From: JAKEFM01 sp035695825
GTDB taxonomy: Bacteria > Planctomycetota > UBA1135 > JAKEFM01
Length of the DNA: 64,000 bases
Assembly (NCBI GenBank): GCA_035695825.1
Contig: DASRRH010000019.1
Coordinates: 1-64,000, forward strand
Direction: 5' to 3'
Shown here: piece by piece, positions 26,099 to 34,158 of the stretch
Layout of the letters: the number at the start of each line of letters is the position of its first letter
How positions within the stretch are numbered: the stretch's first letter is position 1
The notes under the pieces: model-generated
Seen by the model: the letters and a program-made list of their open reading frames with translations, nothing else
Told to the model about the DNA's origin: nothing
Databases searched by the model: none
Made by a program: the position numbers and the translations under genes

Positions 26099-26762
26099 CT
26101 CCCGCCTGCCGCGGGACCTCGCCCTCCTCTACGCGGACTGCCCCTTCCCGGACCGCGTCCAGATAGCCCTGCGGTGGCGCACCTGTCCCTTCGAGGCGGT
26201 GGCCGCCTTCGCCCCCGCGGCGGGGGCGCAGCTCGAGGTCGGATGCGGGCGGGGACTCCTCGCGAACCTCCTCGCCCTCCGCTCCCCCGGGCGAGCGGTG
26301 ACCGGCCTCGACCCCGACCCGCGGCGGGTCGAGATCGCCCGGCGGACCGTCGGGGCCCGCGGGAACATCGCCTTCGGCCTCGGGGAGGCGCCGCCGCCCG
26401 GGGGACACTTCGGCGCGATCTTCCTCGTCGACGTCCTCTATCTGCTCTCCGACGAGCGCCGGCGGCGGCTCCTCTCCGCCTGCCGGGACGCGCTCGCCGG
26501 GGAGGGGATCCTCCTCGTGAAGACGATGGCCCGTCGACCCCGGTGGAAGGCGGCCCTCGATCGCCTCCAGGAGAGCCTCGCCGTCCGCGCGCTCGGCTGG
26601 ACGCGCGGGGAGGCGATCGTCCCGCCCGATCCCGCCGCGCTCTCCGCGGAACTGGAGGCTCTCGGCCTCCGCGTGGAGACCGTTCCCCTCGACCGGGGCT
26701 TCCCCCATCCCCACCTCCTCTTCGTGGCGGCGCTCGCGCCGTCCGGCGACGCGCGATCGTGA
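26064..26762 (+). CDS. SAM-dependent methyltransferase
   Basis: A 232-residue class I methyltransferase. LEVGCGRGLLANLLAL is the glycine-rich SAM site, GLDPDPRRVEIA carries the acidic residue that binds the ribose, and FLVDVLYLLSDERRRRLL is the post-II motif. The substrate is unknown; the position between a GT2 and a YdjC deacetylase suggests a lipid-linked sugar or sugar-containing lipid. Two in-frame GTGs, 26064 and 26079, are possible starts; neither has an ideal ribosome binding site. The stop overlaps the next gene (GTGA). Confidence 0.82.
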   Translation: MPRSPVSVPGRSSRLPRDLALLYADCPFPDRVQIALRWRTCPFEAVAAFAPAAGAQLEVGCGRGLLANLLALRSPGRAVTGLDPDPRRVEIARRTVGARGNIAFGLGEAPPPGGHFGAIFLVDVLYLLSDERRRRLLSACRDALAGEGILLVKTMARRPRWKAALDRLQESLAVRALGWTRGEAIVPPDPAALSAELEALGLRVETVPLDRGFPHPHLLFVAALAPSGDARS

Positions 26763-27634
26763 TCGCGGTCATCCTGAGCGGGGACGACTTCGGCCTCGCC
26801 CCGGCGATCAACGAGGGGATCGCCCTCGCGCACGCGAGGGGATGCCTGACGAGCGCCTCCCTCTCGGTCGCGGGCCCGGCGGCGGAGGACGCCGCTGCGA
26901 AGGTCCGGAACCTGCCGTCCCTGGGAGTCGGGCTTCACCTGACCCTCGTCGGCGAGCGCCCCGTCTCGCGGCCGGCCGAGGTCCCCTCGCTCGTCGATCC
27001 GGACGGGCGGTTCCCGCCGGGGGCGTGCTCCTTCGCCCGCCTCTGGCTTTCCCGCCGGATCCGGCCGTCGGAGGTCCGACGCGAGGTCCGCGCGCAGATC
27101 GAGAGGGCCCGCGAGCTCGGCGTCTCCCTCACGCACCTCGACTCGCACCAGCACCTCCACGTCCTCCCCGGGCTCCTCGAGACCGTCCTCGAGGAGATGG
27201 GGCGCGCCGGACTCCGGCGGCTCCGCATCCCGCTCGAGACCGCCCGCGTTCCGGGGGGGGACAGGCGCCGGCGCGCGCTGCGGCTCGGCCTGAACCTCCT
27301 CGCCCGCCGGGCGGCCCGGGTCGCCCGTCGCGAAGGCTTCGTCTTCCCGGACCGGTTCGTCGGTTTCCTCGGGGCCGGGCACGTCGACGCGGACGGCCTC
27401 CTCGCGCGGTTCGAGGGGCTAGGGGACGGCGTGACGGAGATCGCCCTCCACCCCGCCGTGGGGGACGGTCTCCCGCGCGTGGACTTCGCCTCCTGGGGAT
27501 ACCGCTGGAGCGAGGAGCTTGCCGCTCTCCTCGATCCGAGGGTCCGGGAGGCGCTCGATCGCCGCGGAGCCTTCCGTGTCCACTACGGAGGGATTCCGAG
27601 CGGGGAGGACGACCCGCGAAGAGGCGCCGCGTAG
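26759..27634 (+). CDS. YdjC/ChbG-type carbohydrate deacetylase, HpnK-like
   Basis: A 291-residue metal-dependent deacetylase. The metal/catalytic pair is in ILSGDDFGLAPAINEGI, and THLDSHQHLHVLPGLLE supplies the metal-binding His residues. The block LGVGLHLTLVGERPVSRPAE is very like HpnK, the YdjC relative found in hopanoid gene clusters. Family members remove acetyl groups from N-acetylated sugars. No other hopanoid genes are in the window, so HpnK itself is uncertain. It is translationally coupled to the methyltransferase, and the three-gene run GT2-methyltransferase-deacetylase points to building or trimming one glycolipid. Confidence 0.85.
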   Translation: MIAVILSGDDFGLAPAINEGIALAHARGCLTSASLSVAGPAAEDAAAKVRNLPSLGVGLHLTLVGERPVSRPAEVPSLVDPDGRFPPGACSFARLWLSRRIRPSEVRREVRAQIERARELGVSLTHLDSHQHLHVLPGLLETVLEEMGRAGLRRLRIPLETARVPGGDRRRRALRLGLNLLARRAARVARREGFVFPDRFVGFLGAGHVDADGLLARFEGLGDGVTEIALHPAVGDGLPRVDFASWGYRWSEELAALLDPRVREALDRRGAFRVHYGGIPSGEDDPRRGAA

Positions 27635-27639
27635 GTTCC

Positions 27640-28671
27640 CTACCGCGGGAAGGCGTCCACCTCGAGGGAAGCGGTCTTCCCCTCGCGCAGCAGGTGGAAG
27701 CCGAGGCCCGCGATCATCGCGGCGTTGTCGAGGCAGAGGGCCTTCGAGGGGAAGAACGCCCGCCGCCCCTCGGCGGCGGCCGCCTCGGCGAGGCGCTCGC
27801 GCAGCCGCGCGTTGCAGGCGACGCCGCCGCCGACCGCGATCGAGAGCGCGCGCAGTTCCCTCGCGGCGCCGAGGGCCTTTCCGACGAGGACGTCGACGAC
27901 CGCCTCCTGGAAGGAGGCGGCGAGGTCGGCCACGCGCTGCGGGTCGAGCGAGGCGGCGCGCGCGCCGGCCGCGGCCGGAGTCCCCCGCGGCGAGGGGGGC
28001 GCCACCTTGTAGAGGACCGCCGTCTTCAGGCCGCTGAAGGAGAACTCGTGGGGGGCATCGGGCAGGGTCGGCCGCGGCAGCGCCACCCGGCTCGGGTCCC
28101 CGCCGCGCGCGGCCTTCTCGATCGAGGGGCCGCCCGGGTAGGGGAGGCCGAGGATCGTCGCGACCTTGTCGAAGGCCTCCCCGGCCGCGTCGTCCTGCGT
28201 CCCCCCGAGGAAGAGGTGCTCGGTCGGGGAGAGGGAGTGGAAGAGCGAGGTGTGTCCCCCCGAGACGACGAGCGCGGGGAAGGGGTAGGCGAGCGCGCCG
28301 TGCTCCATCGCGCAGGCGTGGATGTGCGCCTCGATGTGGTGGACGGCGAGGAGCGGCAGGTCGTGGACGAAGGCGAGCGCCTTGGCGGCCGAGAGCCCGA
28401 CGAGGAGGGAGCCGATCAGGCCGGGGCGCGTCGTGACCGCGATCGCGTCGAGCTCGGCCGCGCGCGCCCCCGCCCGGCGCAGCGCCTCCTCGATCACGGG
28501 GACGATCGCGTCGAGGTGGGAGCGGCTCGCGACCTCGGGGACGACGCCGTGGAAGGGGGCGTGGAGGGCGACCTGCGATTCGACGACGGAGGAGAGGACC
28601 CGCGCGCCATCCTCGACCACCGCGGCGGCCGTCTCGTCGCAGGAGGATTCGATCCCGAGGATCCGGACCAA
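27640..28671 (-). CDS. tsaD: tRNA N6-threonylcarbamoyladenosine transferase
   Basis: A 343-residue ASKHA protein that makes t6A37 in ANN-decoding tRNAs together with TsaB and TsaE. Conserved blocks are ILGIESSCDETAAAVV, the metal-binding HHIEAHIHA, VVSGGHTSL, DDAAGEAFDKVA, SFSGLKTAV and VGGGVACNARLR. TTG at 28671 is the only start that gives the family N-terminus. It follows the ctpA-like gene by ten bases on the same strand, so it is likely in the same transcript. No partner tsa genes are nearby. Confidence 0.96.
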   Translation of the reverse strand: MVRILGIESSCDETAAAVVEDGARVLSSVVESQVALHAPFHGVVPEVASRSHLDAIVPVIEEALRRAGARAAELDAIAVTTRPGLIGSLLVGLSAAKALAFVHDLPLLAVHHIEAHIHACAMEHGALAYPFPALVVSGGHTSLFHSLSPTEHLFLGGTQDDAAGEAFDKVATILGLPYPGGPSIEKAARGGDPSRVALPRPTLPDAPHEFSFSGLKTAVLYKVAPPSPRGTPAAAGARAASLDPQRVADLAASFQEAVVDVLVGKALGAARELRALSIAVGGGVACNARLRERLAEAAAAEGRRAFFPSKALCLDNAAMIAGLGFHLLREGKTASLEVDAFPR

Positions 28672-28681
28672 GGGCCGCCGA

Positions 28682-30007
28682 TCAGCGGATCCGCCGCGGG
28701 CGGGGGGGCTCGCCGCGGAGCAACGCGAGGGCCGCGTCGAGCTGCGGGTCGGGGGGGGGCTTCTCCTGGACCCCCTGCTTCCTCCGCCGCGCCTCGACCT
28801 CCGCCCGGTACCGCTCGGGGACCTCGTAGCGTTCGAGGTGGGCGCGCAGCAGCCGCTCCGCGCGTTCGGAGACCTCGACGAGGACGTCGGGCTCGATCCC
28901 GCCGGTGCGCCGCCGCTCGTCCCGCTCGAACGTGCGCCCGAGGGGGGTGTAGTAGCGCGCCGTCGTGAGCTTGACGGCCCCGTGCTCGTCCTCGAGCTTC
29001 CGGATCGACTGGACGAGTCCCTTGCCGAAGGAGGGCTCGCCGAGCAGCACGGCCACCCGGTGGTCCTGCAGCGCGCCCGCGAGGACCTCCGCGGCCGAGG
29101 CGCTCGAGCCGTTCTGGAGCAGAACGACGGGGACTCCCTCGTAGCGCACCTGCTCCGCGTCGGCGAGCTTGCGATCCCACGACTCGTCCGTCCGCCCGCG
29201 CGTGTACACGATCAGCCCCTCCCGGACGAACCGGTTCGCGAGGGTGACGGCCGCGTCGAGCACGCCCCCGGGGTTGAAGCGGAGGTCGAGGACGAGCCCC
29301 TTCATCCCCTGCCGGTTGAGCCCCTCCATCGCCTCGTCGAACTCGCCGACGGTCTCCTCCGAGAATGAGGAGATCCAGAGGTAGCCGATCCGGCGTTCGG
29401 GGTCGAGGATCCGGGCGAGCGAGACGCTCGTGTCCCGCATCCCCTCGCGCCGCACGAGGATCTCGCGCCGCGGCCCGCCGTCCGCCGGGAGGACGGCGAG
29501 GCGCACCTCCGTCCCCTCCCGGCCGCGGATGCGGTCGCGCGCTTCCTCCGGGTCGGCCTCGTCGACCGCGAGGCCGTCGACCTCGACGATCCGGTCCCCC
29601 ACCCGCAGGCCGCTGCGTTCGGCGGGGGACTCGGGCTGGGGGAAGGCGATCGTGATGGGAAGGGAGCCCGGCTCGATGACGATCCCGATCCCGGCGAAGC
29701 GGCCGCTCGTCTCCTCCTCGAGGCTGCGCGTCTCCTCGGGCTCGTAGAAGCGCGAGTAGGGGTCGAGCCCCTCGACCATGCCGTGGAGGGCGTTGTAGAG
29801 CACCGTGCGCGGCTCGACCTCGTCGACGTACTCCTCCCGGATGAGGTTGCGGATCCGGGCATAGACGGCCGCCTCGCGCTGCAGTTCCTCGTCGACGGCG
29901 GGGGCCGTCGCGCGGGCGACGACGAAGGCGGTGCCGGCGGCGAGCGCCATCGAGGTCGCGAACACGGCGAGCGGGCTTCGGAAAGCCATGGGGGCCATGG
30001 GGGCCAT
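28682..30007 (-). CDS. C-terminal processing peptidase (S41A, CtpA/Prc-like)
   Basis: A 441-residue exported serine protease. An N-terminal signal or anchor (AVFATSMALAAGTAFVVARA) is followed by EEYVDEVEPRTVLYNALHGM. A PDZ domain covers about residues 115-195 (AGIGIVIE ... AERSGLRVGDRIVEVDGLAV). The S41 core holds nucleophile Ser in LQNGSSASAAEVLAGAL and the general-base Lys in GEPSFGKGLVQS. These proteases trim periplasmic proteins from the C-terminus after PDZ recognition. The start is ambiguous because three ATGs lie nine bases apart in a tandem repeat, and none has a clear ribosome binding site. Confidence 0.92.
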   Translation of the reverse strand: MAPMAPMAFRSPLAVFATSMALAAGTAFVVARATAPAVDEELQREAAVYARIRNLIREEYVDEVEPRTVLYNALHGMVEGLDPYSRFYEPEETRSLEEETSGRFAGIGIVIEPGSLPITIAFPQPESPAERSGLRVGDRIVEVDGLAVDEADPEEARDRIRGREGTEVRLAVLPADGGPRREILVRREGMRDTSVSLARILDPERRIGYLWISSFSEETVGEFDEAMEGLNRQGMKGLVLDLRFNPGGVLDAAVTLANRFVREGLIVYTRGRTDESWDRKLADAEQVRYEGVPVVLLQNGSSASAAEVLAGALQDHRVAVLLGEPSFGKGLVQSIRKLEDEHGAVKLTTARYYTPLGRTFERDERRRTGGIEPDVLVEVSERAERLLRAHLERYEVPERYRAEVEARRRKQGVQEKPPPDPQLDAALALLRGEPPRPRRIR

Positions 30008-30011
30008 GGGG
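29985..30011. repeat. Three tandem 9-bp copies carrying three in-frame start codons
   Basis: The unit GCCATGGGG is repeated three times without error. On the minus strand this gives MAPMAPMAF, so the protease gene has three alternative ATGs in one frame; a further ATG at 30020 is out of frame. Copy-number change by slippage would alter only the first residues and spacing, not the frame. Confidence 0.85.
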
Positions 30012-30385
30012 GCCCCACATGGTAGCGGGGCGCCTTCGGACCGGCGAACGGGGCAGCGTTCAAGTGCCGGACCTCGGCGTCGGCGATCTCGCCGAGGGGA
30101 GCGAGAAGCGGCGGCAACTTCGGCGTCGTGCCGGACGGGGAAGGAGATCCCGCCGGTGCCGCCCCGGGCCTGCGGGCTTTCTCCCAGCACCCGCTGGTTT
30201 CCCCGGGCAGGTCCGCAGGGAAGCCGCTGACATGGTCGCTCGACGCGACTCGGAGCCCCTCCCCTCCCCCGTCGTCCGAGCGCCTCCCCGTCCGGATTCC
30301 GGGCGACCCGGCATTCCTCCAGTGTCGGGATGCGTGGTCCGCGCCGCCTCGGGCGCGGGATCCATGTCGGCCCGGAACATCCTCG
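30008..30385. other. Divergent intergenic region without a convincing gene
   Basis: These 378 bases lie between the protease start and the start of the choice-of-anchor V protein. Both promoters should be here. The in-frame upstream extension of the plus-strand gene has no signal peptide and looks non-coding. No repeat or strong hairpin was noticed. Confidence 0.4.
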
Positions 30386-31249
30386 ATGTGCCGCGTTCGC
30401 CTCCTTTCGACGGCCCTCTCCTGCGACTGCGGAGCGCCCGCGAACTTCGCGGGAGCGCCGGGGAAGGGGACGTGCCACAACCGCCACGACTCCTTCTCCC
30501 TGAACTCGGGAACGGCCCAGTTCTCGGTCACCGCCTCTCCCTCGATCGTGGGCCTTTCCTCGCTCACCGTGCAGGCCCTCTTCACGGTGAGCAGCACCCC
30601 GACGCACGGCTTCGAGGTGACGGCCCGCAACAGCGCCGGCGCGTGGGCCGGGACCTGGACGATCACGAACTCGACGACGACCAAGCTCGCGAACTCGAGC
30701 CACGTCACCCACAAGACGGCGGGGATCACCGTGACCTCGTGGTCGATGAGCTGGACCCCGCCCGCGACGCTCCCGCCGGGTCCGATCAAGTTCTACGGGG
30801 CCGGGAACGAAGCGAACGGCAACGGCTCGGACTCGGGGGACCACATCTACACCGCCTCGAGGACCGTCTACCAGGCGCGGCTCGCGTCGGCGAACGCGAC
30901 TTGGCCCATGGGGACGACCCAGGACCTGACCCTCGACGCCCCGACCCAGCCGTCCGACGACTACGTGATCGCCCTCTCCCACAGCACGACCTTCACCCCG
31001 CTCGGCGGCCCGATGTCCCTCCCCGTCGATGCGTCGAGCCCTCTCTTCTCGCTCGTCTGGAACGCCCCCGCGATGTTCCCCGGCTTCCTGGGGACGCTCG
31101 ACGGGACGGGGCACGGGACGGCGCAGGTGATCCTGCCGAACATCCCGGCGCTCGCCGGCTTCCCCCTCCACTTCGCCTTCGCGACGTTCCAGCCCGGGAC
31201 GACGACGGTCAGCGAGATCTCGAACCGCGTCTCCGTCACGCTTCAGTAG
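30386..31249 (+). CDS. Reeler-like/choice-of-anchor V domain protein with degenerate heme motif
   Basis: A 287-residue beta-rich protein. The stretch GAPGKGTCHNRHDSFSLNSG, then IKFYGAGNEANGNGSDSGDH followed by IYTASRTV, matches the bacterial choice-of-anchor V domain, which normally has CxxCH near its start. Here the second Cys is Arg (C30-H-N-R33-H34), so covalent heme attachment is unlikely. The C-terminus (QVILPNIPALAGFPLHFAFA) resembles the module at the end of other secreted proteins here. The N-terminus from ATG 30386 is a poor signal peptide (MCRVRLLSTALSCDCGAP), so the true start or a frameshift upstream remains open. Confidence 0.65.
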   Translation: MCRVRLLSTALSCDCGAPANFAGAPGKGTCHNRHDSFSLNSGTAQFSVTASPSIVGLSSLTVQALFTVSSTPTHGFEVTARNSAGAWAGTWTITNSTTTKLANSSHVTHKTAGITVTSWSMSWTPPATLPPGPIKFYGAGNEANGNGSDSGDHIYTASRTVYQARLASANATWPMGTTQDLTLDAPTQPSDDYVIALSHSTTFTPLGGPMSLPVDASSPLFSLVWNAPAMFPGFLGTLDGTGHGTAQVILPNIPALAGFPLHFAFATFQPGTTTVSEISNRVSVTLQ

Positions 31250-31269
31250 CCCTCCCCTTCGGGAAGCGA

Positions 31270-31297
31270 GAAGGCCGGCCCCCCTGGGTCGGCCTTC
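31270..31297 (+). terminator. Strong stem-loop terminator after the choice-of-anchor V gene
   Basis: GAAGGCCGGCCC pairs with GGGTCGGCCTTC across a CCCT loop, giving a 12-bp stem with one G-T pair. It begins 20 bases after the stop at 31249. The following TAGTCTCT is only modestly T-rich. Confidence 0.65.
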
Positions 31298-31433
31298 TAG
31301 TCTCTGTGGGCCCGGCATGTCCATGCACCCGGAGGTGGAAGTCCTCTGGAGACCCTGAGGGTGGACACTCCCCGCCGAAAGCGAGGCCTCGGGGGCGATC
31401 CGGGCCGGCTCGGGCCGTGGCGGTTCGCTCGAG

Positions 31434-31523
31434 AGCGAAGTCTACTAGTAGACTTCGCATCGAAGCGAAGTTTCATGAGAGGCTTCGCGCGCAAGCGAAG
31501 TCCGCTCCGACACTTCCGTTCGG
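31434..31523. repeat. Three tandem 30-bp units, each an inverted repeat around a GCGAAG core
   Basis: AGCGAAG recurs at exactly 30-base spacing (31434, 31464, 31494). Unit 1 contains a perfect 24-bp palindrome at 31435-31458 (half-site GCGAAGTCTACT). Unit 2 forms GCGAAG...CTTCGC at 31465-31488 with two more canonical pairs and two G-T pairs inside. Unit 3 keeps only GAAGT...ACTTC. A weaker stem TTCGCT...AGCGAA lies just before, at 31424-31439. The array sits in the 330-base gap between convergent genes (31250-31579). The inner bases differ between units while the stems are kept, as in REP-type or MITE-type hairpins. Confidence 0.75.
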
Positions 31524-31579
31524 CGTGAAATCGGCCTCCCGCGCTGGCGCTCCCGGCGCCTCGCAGGGACGGGGGCGCG

Positions 31580-33082
31580 CTAACGAGAACGGATTGCCAG
31601 GGTGCCGAGGTCTACGACCTCGCCGGGAGTGCGGAAGGAGGCCGTGACCTCGGGAGAACGGCTTCCGTGGAGCTCCGCGTAGACGCGGATCTCTTCGCCG
31701 GAGACGAACCCGCCGAGGTCCAGGACGCCTTCCTGCGCCGTCGATCCGACGATCGCGGAACCTCGGTGGAAGCACACGTTCGCGGTGACGGGCGCTCCCC
31801 CCTCGTCGACGACCCGGACGCGGAGGCGGCACGGAGGATCGAGGACGACGCGGCACGAGGTCGTCCCGTTCGGCTCTACGCGCAGCTCCGCTTCCTTCAC
31901 GAGCCCTTCGAGGCGAACCGTCACCTTCCAGAGTCCTCCGCAAGGGACCGCGACGCGGAAGGAGCCGTCGATCCCGCAGCGCTCTCCTCGCCCGCGGATC
32001 CTCTCCTCGAAGTCCCGGAGGGCGAGCGCGCGCGCGCCCTGCGCGCGCTCCCCAGACGCCGGTCCGGCGAGCCGGAGCGGTTCGAGATTCACGAGTGCGG
32101 AGGAACCGGGCGTGCCGGAGGGGCCGAGGACGACGCCGTGGATCACGGGAAGGTCGTCGAGACGGAGGAGGGGAATCGTCAACGCGTGCGAGGCGCTGGT
32201 CCCGTCGACCTGCAACCGGGCCGCGTGGTAGCCGTCCGCCGCAACGAGGAGGGTTCCCTTCTTCGCCGGCTCAAGGACGAGGAGGAAGCGACCGTCCCGG
32301 CCGGTCGTCGCCGTCCCCCGTCCGGGTGCGGCTCCGGAGTTCGGCGCGAGGGGAGGAGTTGCCGAGCCGCGGTCCGGAGGGTTCCACTCAACCCGGGCCC
32401 CCACGACCCTGCCGCCGGTCGCCGCGTCGGTCACCTCCCCTTCGAGGACGGTGGATCGAGCCGCGTCGGTCGCTTCCCCCCCGAGGGTGGGGGTGCGCGA
32501 CAGGAACACGACGAGGTCCGACCTCTCGAACGGCACGGACTCGATCCGGACGGTCGGTGGCGACCCCGGGAGGAAAGCCGTTCCCGGCACCTCGGCGACG
32601 AACTCCGCCGTGATGGGCAGGATCGATGGGGGAACCTCGGCGGCGAGCGTGAAGGCCCCCCGCCCATCGGTCCGGGCGCTGGGATAGAGGTTGGGGAAGG
32701 CCGCCTTCACGGCCGGCCAGTGGATCGCCGTCCCCGCCGGGAGGAGGTAGACGGTCGCTCCCGGGACGGGCTCGTTCGCGTCGGGTTCGAGCGGCGAGCT
32801 GCGGACGAACCCCGAAATCCTGAGTGGACCCGTGCGGGGCGGGCCAACTCCGCGACGCGGCCTGTCAGCGGCCGACGTCTGGACGAGACGCGCATCCTCC
32901 TGGTCCGGCCCGGGCACCGCGTGCGTCGGAACCGCCGACGCGTCGACCTCGCGGGCAAGGGCCGGGTCGTCCGAGGGAGAACGCGGGGGCTCGGACCTCG
33001 AACGCAGGGCGACCGCTGTGAGGAGGAGAAGGGCTGCGGCGCTCGAGCAGCCCGCTCCGACGACCGCTCTCGACATCCGCAT
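31580..33082 (-). CDS. Exported protein with carboxypeptidase regulatory-like repeats
   Basis: A 500-residue protein with an N-terminal membrane or signal segment (VVGAGCSSAAALLLLTAVAL). A Pro-rich low-complexity linker follows, then three to four beta-sandwich repeats of carboxypeptidase-regulatory type: ISGFVRSSPLEPDANEPVPG, VLEGEVTDAATGGRVVGARV and LRVRVVDEGGAPVTANVCFH. The architecture parallels the 1167-residue protein at 16737-20240 on a smaller scale. No enzymatic domain is seen; a cell-surface role is likely. ATG at 33082 has GAGGAA nine bases upstream. A second ATG two codons later is possible. Confidence 0.75.
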   Translation of the reverse strand: MRMSRAVVGAGCSSAAALLLLTAVALRSRSEPPRSPSDDPALAREVDASAVPTHAVPGPDQEDARLVQTSAADRPRRGVGPPRTGPLRISGFVRSSPLEPDANEPVPGATVYLLPAGTAIHWPAVKAAFPNLYPSARTDGRGAFTLAAEVPPSILPITAEFVAEVPGTAFLPGSPPTVRIESVPFERSDLVVFLSRTPTLGGEATDAARSTVLEGEVTDAATGGRVVGARVEWNPPDRGSATPPLAPNSGAAPGRGTATTGRDGRFLLVLEPAKKGTLLVAADGYHAARLQVDGTSASHALTIPLLRLDDLPVIHGVVLGPSGTPGSSALVNLEPLRLAGPASGERAQGARALALRDFEERIRGRGERCGIDGSFRVAVPCGGLWKVTVRLEGLVKEAELRVEPNGTTSCRVVLDPPCRLRVRVVDEGGAPVTANVCFHRGSAIVGSTAQEGVLDLGGFVSGEEIRVYAELHGSRSPEVTASFRTPGEVVDLGTLAIRSR

Positions 33083-33243
33083 CGACGCCCGTTCCTCGCC
33101 GGGAATCCCCGGCGGGTCATCGCCCGCGCAAGGGAAGTGTGCCGGGACCTCCGTCGTTCGGAAAGCGACCGCCGGTCCGTCGAGGCCTACACGCGAGGCG
33201 GACCGGCCGCTCGGGAAGTTCGAGGGCCGTCGGAGAAGGGGAA

Positions 33244-34158
33244 CTACGCCGGCACCGGCCCGAGCTCCTTCAGCGCCTGCGCGTACTCCTCGTCGTTCGG
33301 CGCGACGCCGTGGAACTTCGGGTTGTTCTCCATGTAGGAGACCCCCCTGCCGAGCGTCGTCTTGCAGACGATCATGGAGGGGCGCCCCTTCTCCTCCTTC
33401 GCCCGCGAGAGCGCCGCGTGGACGGCCTGGACGTCGTGACCGTCGACCTTCTGCACGAACCAGCCGAAGGCCGCCCACTTCGCCGGCAGGTCGCCGACCG
33501 ACATCACGTCTTCCACGTGCCCGTCGATCTGGACGTTGTTCCAGTCGAGGAGGAGGCAGAGGTTGTCGAGCTCGTAGTGGACGGAGGAGGTCGCCTGCTC
33601 CCACGGCTGCCCCTCCTGGTTCTCCCCGTCGCTCGTCGTCGCGTAGATGCGGACCGGCAGGCCGTCCCCCTTCGCCTGGAGCGCCATCCCGGCCGCGACC
33701 GAGACGCCGTTTCCCAGGGAGCCCGTCGCCACCTCGACGCCGGGGAGCTCGCCGTAGTGGGGGTGGCCCTGGAGCGGGGAGCCGAATCTCCGGAAGGTGG
33801 GGAGGAGCGCGCGCGGGAAGAAGCCGAGCTGCGAGAGGATCGAGTAGAGCCCGGCGCAGGTGTGGCCGTTCGAGAGGACGAAGCGGTCGCGGTCGGACCA
33901 GGTGGGATTCTTCGGGTCGAGGACGAGGTGCTCGAGGAAGAGCGTGGCCACGATCTCGGCCATCCCGAGCGGCCCCCCCGGGTGGCCGCAGGTCGCCGCG
34001 TGCGTCATCTCGATCGCATCGAGCCGGAGCTGGTGCGCGGCGCGGCGGATCCTGCGGAGGCGGTCGGCGTCGAGCGGGGGGCGCGGCGTCCGGCGCTCGG
34101 GTCGGAGGAGCTCGGTCCGCAGCCGCTCCTGCTCGGGCGTGAGCGAAGCGGCGATCAT
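33244..34158 (-). CDS. Transketolase, N-terminal (thiamine pyrophosphate-binding) half
   Basis: A 304-residue subunit. It has the transketolase opening HQLRLDAIEMTHAATCGHPG, VLSNGHTCAGLYS, the GSLGNGVSVAAGMALQAKGD block and the TPP motif TSDGENQEGQPWEQATSSVH followed by LCLLLDWNNVQ. It ends with KFHGVAPNDEEYAQALKELG as in other split transketolases. It should pair with the C-terminal half encoded immediately upstream to interconvert pentose-phosphate and glycolytic sugars. ATG at 34158 overlaps the stop of the other half (ATGA), giving tight coupling. Confidence 0.93.
   Translation of the reverse strand: MIAASLTPEQERLRTELLRPERRTPRPPLDADRLRRIRRAAHQLRLDAIEMTHAATCGHPGGPLGMAEIVATLFLEHLVLDPKNPTWSDRDRFVLSNGHTCAGLYSILSQLGFFPRALLPTFRRFGSPLQGHPHYGELPGVEVATGSLGNGVSVAAGMALQAKGDGLPVRIYATTSDGENQEGQPWEQATSSVHYELDNLCLLLDWNNVQIDGHVEDVMSVGDLPAKWAAFGWFVQKVDGHDVQAVHAALSRAKEEKGRPSMIVCKTTLGRGVSYMENNPKFHGVAPNDEEYAQALKELGPVPA

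Noticed and set aside
31434..31523. CRISPR array (three repeats of 30 bp)
   Set aside because: There are no unique spacers between repeats; only about 7 bases are shared and the units are back-to-back hairpins. No cas genes are nearby.
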